Origin: a virus
DNA: 57,721 nt
Direction: 5' to 3' (one strand)
Virus record (IMG/VR): IMGVR_UViG_3300030104_001324
Coordinates: 1 to 57,721 of that record
Below, piece by piece: positions 38,957 through 46,631 of the stretch (within the stretch, counting starts at the first letter, position 1; every line of letters starts with the position of its first letter). The notes under the pieces are model-generated. The model did not search any database, was not told the origin of the DNA, and was given only the letters and a program-made list of their open reading frames with translations. Position numbers and translations under genes: made by a program.

Positions 38957-39409
38957 ATGGCTTATACACTGTCGAGCAGATCTCTAGACAAACTAGAGGG
39001 CGTAAATGAAGATCTAGTTAAGGTTGTTAAAAGAGCAATAGAACTAACTAAAATTGATTTTGGTGTTATTTACGGAATGAGAACACAAGAAGAACAGCAG
39101 AAGTTGTTTGACGCAGGAAAGTCACAGACTATGAAGAGTAAGCACCTAACAGGTGACGCAGTAGACTTGATGGCATATGTAGATGGAAAGGCAAGTTGGG
39201 AACTTAACCTGTATGACGATTTAGCTGACGCTATGAAATGGGCAGCTACAGAGTCTGGAACTAAGGTTCGTTGGGGAGCAGCTTGGCATATACCTGACAT
39301 ATCTACTTGGGATGGCACAATGGAAGAAGCTATGATGGCTTACATTGACCTACGCAGATCTCAAGGCAGAAGACCATTTATTGATGGTCCACATTTTGAA
39401 CTTAATTAA
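38957..39409 (+). CDS. Endolysin, M15-family peptidase
   Basis: A 150-residue peptidoglycan endopeptidase (D-Ala-D-Ala carboxypeptidase / M15C type). The zinc site is visible: SKHLTGDAVDL with H63 and D70, and the C-terminal GPHFELN with H146. The Y-G-M-R-T-Q-E-E-Q substrate helix (about residues 39-47) is also typical. There is no signal peptide, so it depends on the upstream holin. An AAGGAAG site precedes the ATG. Confidence 0.9.
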   Translation: MAYTLSSRSLDKLEGVNEDLVKVVKRAIELTKIDFGVIYGMRTQEEQQKLFDAGKSQTMKSKHLTGDAVDLMAYVDGKASWELNLYDDLADAMKWAATESGTKVRWGAAWHIPDISTWDGTMEEAMMAYIDLRRSQGRRPFIDGPHFELN

Positions 39410-39420
39410 AGGTAAGTAGT

Positions 39421-40023
39421 ATGGCACAAGATTTAGAAAGAATAGAAGACCTTCTTAAATATAAAAAAACTGGTTCAGGAAAACTGGCTGATAGATTAAT
39501 TGCTGATGTAGTTAAAAAAAATATTATAGATAGTGATAAGACAGATAAAAAAATGAAAGAAAATACAGAAAAGTATAAAGATAGAGGCACATCTGGTAGA
39601 AAACATGCTAAAGAATTAAATAAAAAATTAGCAGCGGCATATAGAAAAAGGATGCTTAAACGAGTAGAGAAAGGTAACAAAGATTTACAAATACTTGGAA
39701 GTTACGGAATAGATGCTCCAAAGTCTAAAGGTTTTAGGACTAAAAATACTGGAGATACTAAGGACGATATAAAAGTAAGTTTTGGTTCTCGTGTACAAGA
39801 TGATCGTTTTGATTTTGATGATAGTCCAGATCCAGATCCAAGGGATAATCCATTTAGAGAGAAAAAAGATTTACCTCCAAATAGAACCCCAAACAGACCA
39901 AAGCCAAAACCAAAGCCAAAAGATGAAAAACCAAGACCCATGAATAGAGGTGGTCTTACAGGACACACAGATTATCGTAAGACAGGCATGTTCTATGGTG
40001 GAATGGCTAAGAAAAAGAAGTAA
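39421..40023 (+). CDS. Basic Pro/Lys-rich protein with C-terminal GMFYGGM-KKK tag
   Basis: A 200-residue protein. The first 90 residues form charged helices, followed by an acidic stretch (DFDDSPDPDPRD) and a Pro-Lys repeat (RPKPKPKPKDEKP, about residues 160-174). The end, RGGLTGHTDYRKTGMFYGGM plus AKKKK, is shared with the protein at 35281-35688. Probably a virion-associated or assembly protein; no known domain. Confidence 0.6.
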   Translation: MAQDLERIEDLLKYKKTGSGKLADRLIADVVKKNIIDSDKTDKKMKENTEKYKDRGTSGRKHAKELNKKLAAAYRKRMLKRVEKGNKDLQILGSYGIDAPKSKGFRTKNTGDTKDDIKVSFGSRVQDDRFDFDDSPDPDPRDNPFREKKDLPPNRTPNRPKPKPKPKDEKPRPMNRGGLTGHTDYRKTGMFYGGMAKKKK

Positions 40024-40337
40024 TGGACATCAAAGTATCCATAGGGCTTGCTGCAACTTTGGCAATGCAAATCTCTGCTGCAGTTTGGTACGTAGCTCAG
40101 ACGGATGCTACCATTAAGGACTTATCAGCTACGGTTGCTGAACTAAGTTCTGCTAACTTAAAGAGAGATGTAGATGTTAACGCTAGTAATATTACAAACA
40201 TTGACGGTGACGTTAAATCTTTAGGCACTCATTTAGCTAGAGGCATAGGTGATAGCAATGACATACTTAGACGTATTAGCGTACTGGAGACAGATGTAAT
40301 GTACATGCAGAGAGAAATATATAGGAATGATCGCTAA
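40023..40337 (+). CDS. Membrane-anchored coiled-coil protein (spanin-like)
   Basis: A 104-residue protein with an N-terminal membrane segment (about residues 5-25) followed by an extended coiled coil. This is the layout of inner-membrane spanins, and it lies one gene after the endolysin-tag pair. No outer-membrane partner is apparent within it, so the spanin label is tentative. The start overlaps the previous stop by one base. Confidence 0.55.
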   Translation: MDIKVSIGLAATLAMQISAAVWYVAQTDATIKDLSATVAELSSANLKRDVDVNASNITNIDGDVKSLGTHLARGIGDSNDILRRISVLETDVMYMQREIYRNDR

Positions 40338-40621
40338 TGGCAAAAGGCACAATGAAAGGTCATACTATTGGTGGAGGTCACAAGCGTCCTACTAAAGCAG
40401 GCGCAGGTATGACTAAGAAAGGTGTAGCTAAATACCGAAGAGATAATCCCGGCAGTAAACTGCAAACGGCTGTTACAGGCAAAGTAAAACAAGGCAGTAA
40501 AGCTGCGAATAGACGTAAATCATACTGTGCAAGATCAGCAGGACAAATGAAACAATTTCCTAAAGCAGCAAATAATCCTAATAGTAGACTGCGACAGGCA
40601 AGAAAAAGGTGGAAGTGTTAA
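40337..40621 (+). CDS. DUF6321-like small basic protein
   Basis: A 94-residue protein with a pattern known from many marine phages: GAGMTKKGVAKYRRDNPGSK, LQTAVTGKVKQGSKAANRRK, SYCARSAGQMKQF and a C-terminal RKRWKC. It has a high positive charge and two Cys residues near its C-terminal half. The family has no assigned function; being among virion genes, it may bind DNA in the capsid. Confidence 0.75.
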   Translation: MAKGTMKGHTIGGGHKRPTKAGAGMTKKGVAKYRRDNPGSKLQTAVTGKVKQGSKAANRRKSYCARSAGQMKQFPKAANNPNSRLRQARKRWKC

Positions 40622-41902
40622 ATGGCAAATGTACCTCAACAATCTACAGAATCACAAGATGCACAAATTCTAATAGAACTTATAGGAAGAAATGATCCTG
40701 ATATAAATACTAATTTTTTATTAGATAAGTTTACGCAAAAACATGGAGAAACAGCCACCAGTAATTTAATCACTCATTTATTTTCTATTGGTTTAGTTGA
40801 AGGTGGTCATAGAGGTATGATACATATGCCTCCAACAGAAAAAAATAAAGATTATAGAGATGTACAGCGTATAAAGAGATTTATGAAACCTATAGTGGAT
40901 CAATTTAAACAATACCAAGGAACAGGGAATCCTATACCAGAAGAGTTAAGAAAGCGTTATACAAGAGTATATAATAAATTTATTGCACCTTTTGAGGAAA
41001 GAAGAGCTATAAAGGATATGCAAAAATACTTTGCTTCTCGTCCTGATATGTCTATGGAAGAACGGCAAATGAGAATGATGAAGATGCGTCAGGAGTTAGC
41101 CGAAAATAGAAGAAGGGCTACTGGTAATGAATACTTTGACATGATTAGTAGACCCAGACCTCAAGACATGGCACAACAAGCAGTAGATCCAAAAACAGGT
41201 AAACCCTATACACAGGAGCAACTACAAAATATTATGAATCAAAGAGAAGCTGCACGTAGGCTTCAACAAGCCACATCTAGATTTAATCAATTAATGAATC
41301 AACAACGAAAAGCAGATGCCTTTAATGCTAGACCAGAATCAGAACGTAATGGATTAATGGCAGCAGGTTTAACCGATAAAGAAAAAGAAGAGGTAAAACA
41401 ACTACAAGCGATGTTACAACAAAGGGTTATGCCTACACAAACTATAACTGACGAACAAAGAGATATGGCAATAAAGGCTCTTAATCCTGATAGGAAAATA
41501 GTAGATGCGCCTAGACCGCCAACACAAACTAAAGAAGATAAGAAACCAAAAATAAAAAAACCACCAAGCCGTCCACCTCGTAGACCTCCTGCTCCTGCAG
41601 GATGGAGAAGAGATCCTAGAACAGGCAAGTTAATACAGGGTAGCACCAGAAGAATAAGAAGAAGAGAGCAGACAACAGACACAAAAACAGGAATGGGCAA
41701 TAGAAGACAGTTTACTGCTACAGGTTATTACGGTCCTGCAGATAGGTTTTATACGTATGGAACTGGTCCTGCTCCTAATTTTACTAAAGATAACTTTACT
41801 AAACAACAAGCAGGAATTAAACCTAAAGGAACTTTTGTTTCTACCCCAATATCTATACCTAAACCAAAAATGGGATTAGGTTCTATGCAAGGACCAGTAT
41901 AA
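40622..41902 (+). CDS. Pro/Arg/Gln-rich hypothetical structural-type protein
   Basis: A 426-residue protein beginning directly after the previous stop. The first 90 residues look globular (ILIELIGRNDPDINTNFLLD, with an HRGMIHMPP element). The middle is a long Met/Gln/Arg-rich helix, and residues about 300-350 are a basic Pro-rich linker (RPPRRPPAPAGWRRDPRTGK). No enzyme motif. Position just before terminase suggests a head or packaging role. Confidence 0.5.
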   Translation: MANVPQQSTESQDAQILIELIGRNDPDINTNFLLDKFTQKHGETATSNLITHLFSIGLVEGGHRGMIHMPPTEKNKDYRDVQRIKRFMKPIVDQFKQYQGTGNPIPEELRKRYTRVYNKFIAPFEERRAIKDMQKYFASRPDMSMEERQMRMMKMRQELAENRRRATGNEYFDMISRPRPQDMAQQAVDPKTGKPYTQEQLQNIMNQREAARRLQQATSRFNQLMNQQRKADAFNARPESERNGLMAAGLTDKEKEEVKQLQAMLQQRVMPTQTITDEQRDMAIKALNPDRKIVDAPRPPTQTKEDKKPKIKKPPSRPPRRPPAPAGWRRDPRTGKLIQGSTRRIRRREQTTDTKTGMGNRRQFTATGYYGPADRFYTYGTGPAPNFTKDNFTKQQAGIKPKGTFVSTPISIPKPKMGLGSMQGPV

Positions 41903-42273
41903 TGGCACGAGAATTAACAGATAAACAACAAAAGTTTTTACAAGTATTATTTGATGATGCTTATGGTAGTGTAGGTAAAGCTAAAAAACTAGCAGGCTAT
42001 GCTGAAGGCACAAGCACCACAGATATTGTAACTGGATTAAAGGAGGAGATACTTGAAGCGACTCAAATATATATGGCATGTAATGCTCCTCAAGCTGCCG
42101 TTGCACTGGCAGGTGGGGTACTTGATCCAACTCAACTTGGCATACGAGATAAACTCTCGGCTGCGAAAGAATTACTTGACCGCACTGGTCTGGTTAAGAC
42201 TGAGAAGCTACAAGTAGAGGCATCAGGTGGGGTAATGTTAATGCCTCCTAAGAAACAAGAAGAGGAAGAATAA
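41902..42273 (+). CDS. Probable terminase small subunit
   Basis: A 123-residue helical protein starting MARELTDKQQKFLQVLFDDA, the L..KQ..FL..... opening typical of small terminase subunits, followed by a helix-turn-helix-like AYGSVGKAKKLAGYAEGTST. The C-terminal half (DKLSAAKELLDRTGLVKTEK) is also typical of the family. It would recognise phage DNA and guide the large subunit. Confidence 0.75.
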   Translation: MARELTDKQQKFLQVLFDDAYGSVGKAKKLAGYAEGTSTTDIVTGLKEEILEATQIYMACNAPQAAVALAGGVLDPTQLGIRDKLSAAKELLDRTGLVKTEKLQVEASGGVMLMPPKKQEEEE

Positions 42274-42274
42274 A

Positions 42275-42505
42275 ATGTCTGAAAAACTCATAGCATATAT
42301 AGAAAAACAGATGAAAAAATTATCTAATAAATTAAACAGTTCTGATTTATCAAAAAAAGATAGAGTAGGAATTGAAAAAGATATAATTAGATTACAAGGA
42401 GATTATAATAAAATATTAGGTATAAGTTCTACTTTTAGTAGGGGTGGTAGTGTAACATCTAAAAAGAAATATGGTATAGTAGATAATCTTAAAAAGAAAA
42501 AATGA
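42275..42505 (+). CDS. Small helical protein with basic tail
   Basis: A 76-residue protein: a charged helix hairpin (about residues 1-50) and a C-terminal FSRGGSVTSKKKYGIVDNLK plus KKK. The RGG...KKK tail recalls the tags of the 35281 and 39421 products. It sits between the terminase subunit genes and overlaps the next gene by four bases. Unknown function. Confidence 0.5.
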   Translation: MSEKLIAYIEKQMKKLSNKLNSSDLSKKDRVGIEKDIIRLQGDYNKILGISSTFSRGGSVTSKKKYGIVDNLKKKK

Positions 42506-42912
42506 ATAGATCATTAGGACGTTTTAAACTACCGCAGCCAGTAGATATACAAGAAGAAAATGAATGGCTACCCATACCTAAAATAGCACGTACAGTTCCC
42601 TTTGGGTATAAGACTAATGAAGAAGACCCAGATATACTAGATCCTATTTCAGACGAGTTAAACAAATTACAGCAAGCTAAGAAATATCTAAACCAATATT
42701 CTTATAGAGAGGTAGCAAACTGGTTAAGTACAAACACAGGCAGATCTATATCCCACGTAGGTTTAATGAAACGATTAACAAATGAGCGAAGACACAAGAA
42801 CCAAGCTACAAGCCTCCGCAAATGGGCAGACTATGCGAAAAAGGCTCTCGCCAAAGCGGAAAAAATTGAAACCCAAAGAACAGGTGCAAGAGGAAAAGTC
42901 GCTACAGCCTAA
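42502..42912 (+). CDS. HTH protein preceding large terminase
   Basis: A 136-residue protein. Residues about 68-96 (YSYREVANWLSTNTGRSISHVGLMKRLTN) form a clear helix-turn-helix of the recombinase/resolvase type, followed by a basic helical tail. Proteins of this form are often encoded directly before TerL in marine phages and may be the actual DNA-recognising packaging factor. Its last 131 bases overlap the terminase gene in another frame. Confidence 0.65.
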   Translation: MNRSLGRFKLPQPVDIQEENEWLPIPKIARTVPFGYKTNEEDPDILDPISDELNKLQQAKKYLNQYSYREVANWLSTNTGRSISHVGLMKRLTNERRHKNQATSLRKWADYAKKALAKAEKIETQRTGARGKVATA

Positions 42913-44341
42913 AGTAGAGGCACAACCACTTAGAATAGAAGAGACACGTAATGTTATATTCAAACCTAATGATGGACCTCAGACAGATTTTCTTGCCGCT
43001 TCCGAAAGAGAAGTTCTCTATGGAGGCTCTGCAGGTGGTGGTAAGTCTTATGCTATGTTGGCTGACCCTCTCCGCTATATGGGCAATCCTAGTTTTAGTG
43101 GTCTTCTTCTCAGACACACTACAGAAGAACTTAGAGAACTAATATATAAAAGTCAAGAGTTATACCCTAAAATATGGAAAGGTATAAAATGGTCAGAAAG
43201 AAAGATGCAGTGGACTGCACCATCTGGCGCAAAACTTTGGATGTCATACCTAGACAGAGAAGACGATGTGCTACGCTACCAAGGTCTAGCATTTAGTTGG
43301 ATAGGGTTTGACGAACTTACACAGTGGGCTACTCCGTTTGCTTGGAACTACATGAGATCAAGATTACGTTCTACTGATCCGCAGCTTCCAGTGTACATGA
43401 GAGCTACCACTAATCCCGGAGGTCGAGGACATCACTGGGTTAAGAAGATGTTTATTGATCCTGCTCCATATAACAGGGCATTTAATGCTACAGATATAGA
43501 GACAGGAGAGGATTTAAAGTACCCATCAGGGCATGAAAAAGCAGGTAAGGCACTATTTAAAAGAAAATTTATACCTGCAAGATTGACTGATAACCCCTAT
43601 CTATCTACATCTGGTGACTATGAAGCAATGCTTCTTTCGCTACCAGAACAACAAAGAAGACAGTTACTAGAAGGTGATTGGGATATTAAAGAAGGCGCAG
43701 CCTTTACAGAGTTTGATAGAAACATACATGTTATTGAACCTTACAGTATACCAAATAACTGGGTAAAGTTTAGAGCATGTGACTATGGATATGGAAGTTA
43801 CTCTGCTGTAGTCTGGATAGCAGTAGCTCCTAGTGAACAATTAATTGTATACAGGGAACTATATGTATCAAAAGTACTGGCTACTGATTTAGCTGATATG
43901 ATACTGGATCTGGAAGCAGGCGATGGAAATATTCGGTATGGTGTGTTGGACAGTAGCCTTTGGCATAAACGTGGGGATACTGGTCCATCTTTGGCAGAAC
44001 AGATGGTACAACGAGGTTGTCGCTTTAGACCGTCAGATCGCAGCAAAGGCTCTAGAGTCTCAGGAAAGAATGAACTCCATAGACGATTACAAGTTGACGA
44101 GTTTACAGAAGAACCAAGATTAGTGTTTTTTAATAATTGTACAAATATAATATCGCAGTTACCTGCACTACCAATAGATAAGAAAAACCCAGAAGATATT
44201 GACACACACTCAGAAGACCACTTGTATGATGCGCTAAGATATGGTATAATGTCAAGACCACGTTTTAGCATATTTGATTACGACCCAACAATGAATCAAA
44301 CTAGAAATATGCCTGTTGCCGATGCAACATTTGGATATTAA
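42782..44341 (+). CDS. terL: Terminase large subunit
   Basis: A 519-residue packaging ATPase-nuclease. The Walker A is GGSAGGGKS (81-89), the Walker B is FSWIGFDEL (D177, E178), and a T-NPGGRGHHWVKK motif follows near residue 207. The RNase H-like nuclease has FRACDYGYGSYSAVVW and a C-terminal HLYDALRYG. The start at 42782 lies inside the upstream gene; ATG 42833 (MRKRLSPKRK) is an alternative that would shorten the overlap. The first 50 residues are basic and poorly conserved in type. Confidence 0.93.
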   Translation: MSEDTRTKLQASANGQTMRKRLSPKRKKLKPKEQVQEEKSLQPKVEAQPLRIEETRNVIFKPNDGPQTDFLAASEREVLYGGSAGGGKSYAMLADPLRYMGNPSFSGLLLRHTTEELRELIYKSQELYPKIWKGIKWSERKMQWTAPSGAKLWMSYLDREDDVLRYQGLAFSWIGFDELTQWATPFAWNYMRSRLRSTDPQLPVYMRATTNPGGRGHHWVKKMFIDPAPYNRAFNATDIETGEDLKYPSGHEKAGKALFKRKFIPARLTDNPYLSTSGDYEAMLLSLPEQQRRQLLEGDWDIKEGAAFTEFDRNIHVIEPYSIPNNWVKFRACDYGYGSYSAVVWIAVAPSEQLIVYRELYVSKVLATDLADMILDLEAGDGNIRYGVLDSSLWHKRGDTGPSLAEQMVQRGCRFRPSDRSKGSRVSGKNELHRRLQVDEFTEEPRLVFFNNCTNIISQLPALPIDKKNPEDIDTHSEDHLYDALRYGIMSRPRFSIFDYDPTMNQTRNMPVADATFGY

Positions 44342-44350
44342 GGAAAATAA

Positions 44351-46483
44351 ATGGCAGAAGAAGATAAAATTTTAATTGAAGAAAATGCAATAGCTTTAGA
44401 AGATAGCGAAGACTCTATACTTGAGGACTCTTCCTCTGCAAATATTATTCCTTTTATTAGGGAACGCTATAAAAAAGCAGAAGACTATAGAGAACAAGAT
44501 GAACAACGGTGGTTAAGATCATATCGAAACTATAGAGGTATATATGGTTCAGATGTACAATTTACCGAAGCAGAAAAATCAAGAGTATTTATTAAAGTTA
44601 CCAAAACAAAAACTCTTGCTGCATACGGACAAATTGTTGACGTATTATTTTCCGCAAATAAATTTCCCTTAACTATTGAGCCTACTAAACTACCAGAAGG
44701 TGTATTTGAAGATGTAAATTTTGATCCAAATAAACCTGAAGCTATTCGTAAAGGACTAGAAACAGAAACTCCTTATGGTTTTGCAGGAGATGGTAAAGAT
44801 CTACCTGCAGGTGCTACACAAAAATCATTAACACTTGGACCTTTAGAAGAAAAACTTAGTGAAATAACTGGATTAGAAGCAGGAGCAGGTAAGACTCCTA
44901 GTGCTGTTACATTTAGTCCTGCTATGATAGCAGCAAAGGGTATGGAGAAGAAGATACATGATCAGCTACAAGAGTCAAGTGCTAATAAACATTTAAGAAG
45001 CACAGCATTTGAAATGGCTTTATTTGGTACTGGTGTAATGAAAGGTCCGTTTGCTGTTGATAAAGAGTATCCTAACTGGAGTGAAGACGGTGAGTATGAT
45101 CCAACTATTAAAACTGTACCACAAGTTTCCCATGTATCAGTATGGAACTTTTATCCTGATCCTGACGCAAATAATATGGACGAGGCACAGTATGTTATAG
45201 AGAAACATAAGCTATCAAGATCCCAGTTAAGAGCATTAAAACGTAGACCTTACTTTAGAGACAAAGTTATAGAAGAAGCTATAGCAGACGGAGAAAACTA
45301 CACTAAAGATTATTGGGAAGATGATTTATCTGATTATGCACCAGAGCATAACATTGATAGATTCGAAGTTCTTGAGTATTGGGGTATGTGCGATATTGAA
45401 ATGCTTAGAGAAGAAGGTGTTGAAATACCAGATGAAGTAAAAGATTTAGATGAAATTTCTGTAAATGTCTGGGTATGTAATGGTAAGTTATTACGTATGG
45501 TGCTTAATCCATTTAAGCCTGCTACTATTCCTTACATGGCTGCACCCTATGAACTTAATCCTTATAGCTTTTTTGGTGTAGGTATTGCAGAAAATATGGA
45601 CGATACCCAAACACTAATGAATGGGTTTATGCGTATGGCGGTAGATAATGCTGTATTGTCTGGTAATTTACTTATAGAGGTAGATGAAACTAATCTAGTT
45701 CCCGGCCAAGATTTATCGGTATATCCCGGAAAAGTCTTTAGAAGACAAGGGGGTGCGCCCGGCCAAGCTATCTTTGGTACAAAGTTTCCTAATGCTTCAA
45801 ACGAAAATTTACAGCTATTTGATAAAGCAAGGGTGCTTGCAGATGAAAGTACTGGCTTTCCTAGTTTTGCTCATGGGCAAACAGGTGTACAGGGTGTAGG
45901 TAGAACTGCGTCAGGTATGTCTATGCTTATGAACGCGGCTGCAGGTAGCATTAAAAATGTTATTAAAAATGTAGATGACTATCTACTAAAACCTTTAGGT
46001 GAAGGATTATTTAGATTTAATATGCAGTTTGATTTTGACCCAAAGATACGAGGAGATCTTGAGGTTAAAGCTAGAGGCACAGAAAGTTTAATGGCTAATG
46101 AAGTTCGTAGTCAGAGATTAATGCAATTTTTACAAGTAGCATCTAATCCTGCTCTTGCTCCTTTTGCTAAAATGGATTACATTATTCGTGAGATTGCAAA
46201 AGCTCTTGATCTTGATCCAGATAAAGTTACTAATGATATGAGAGAGGCTGCATTACAAGCTGAACTTATGAAAGGTTTTCAACAGCCACAACAACCCCAA
46301 ATGGAAGGGCAACCTCCTGCAGGCGCAGATGCAATGGATATGACAGGCGCAGGTGGAGGAACAATAGGTACAGGACAAGTACCTATGCCACAGGAACAAG
46401 GATTTAGCGGAAATGGACAAGCAGCTACTCAGCCACCTCAAGCCGTTGGTGAACAACAAGGAGATGTTGGACCACTTCAATAA
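44351..46483 (+). CDS. Portal (head-tail connector) protein
   Basis: A 710-residue protein. After an acidic start it has IIPFIRERYKKAEDYREQDEQRW and a LAAYGQIVDVLFSANKFPLTIEP segment typical of podovirus portals. The central region has NPFKPATIPYMAAPYELNPYSFFG and GRTASGMSMLMNAAAGSIKN, also portal signatures. The C-terminal 60 residues are Gln/Pro/Gly-rich. It would form the dodecameric portal ring docking terminase and tail. Confidence 0.88.
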   Translation: MAEEDKILIEENAIALEDSEDSILEDSSSANIIPFIRERYKKAEDYREQDEQRWLRSYRNYRGIYGSDVQFTEAEKSRVFIKVTKTKTLAAYGQIVDVLFSANKFPLTIEPTKLPEGVFEDVNFDPNKPEAIRKGLETETPYGFAGDGKDLPAGATQKSLTLGPLEEKLSEITGLEAGAGKTPSAVTFSPAMIAAKGMEKKIHDQLQESSANKHLRSTAFEMALFGTGVMKGPFAVDKEYPNWSEDGEYDPTIKTVPQVSHVSVWNFYPDPDANNMDEAQYVIEKHKLSRSQLRALKRRPYFRDKVIEEAIADGENYTKDYWEDDLSDYAPEHNIDRFEVLEYWGMCDIEMLREEGVEIPDEVKDLDEISVNVWVCNGKLLRMVLNPFKPATIPYMAAPYELNPYSFFGVGIAENMDDTQTLMNGFMRMAVDNAVLSGNLLIEVDETNLVPGQDLSVYPGKVFRRQGGAPGQAIFGTKFPNASNENLQLFDKARVLADESTGFPSFAHGQTGVQGVGRTASGMSMLMNAAAGSIKNVIKNVDDYLLKPLGEGLFRFNMQFDFDPKIRGDLEVKARGTESLMANEVRSQRLMQFLQVASNPALAPFAKMDYIIREIAKALDLDPDKVTNDMREAALQAELMKGFQQPQQPQMEGQPPAGADAMDMTGAGGGTIGTGQVPMPQEQGFSGNGQAATQPPQAVGEQQGDVGPLQ

Positions 46484-46631
46484 TTATGTAGATGCTGTAA
46501 TTCAACAGCAACATAGAGTTATGGAACAAACCGATAACATAGTTGTATTACACAGAGCGCAAGGTGCTATACATAGTCTACGTAAATTAAAACAGTTAAG
46601 AGATGAGGTAAATGGAAGCACTAAGACCTAA
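46464..46631 (+). CDS. Small protein overlapping the portal gene end
   Basis: A 55-residue helical protein (MLDHFNNYVDAVIQQQHRVM...). I prefer ATG 46464 to ATG 46413; the AAGGAG just before it is very close, so TTG 46467 is possible. Its end overlaps the next gene by 20 bases. Small helical proteins in this position may help head assembly; unproven. Confidence 0.55.
   Translation: MLDHFNNYVDAVIQQQHRVMEQTDNIVVLHRAQGAIHSLRKLKQLRDEVNGSTKT

Noticed and set aside
38827-39009. 60-codon plus-strand frame between the small lysis-region gene and endolysin
   Set aside because: Overlaps both genes in another frame with no ribosome site; the part lying in the gap is only about 20 codons.
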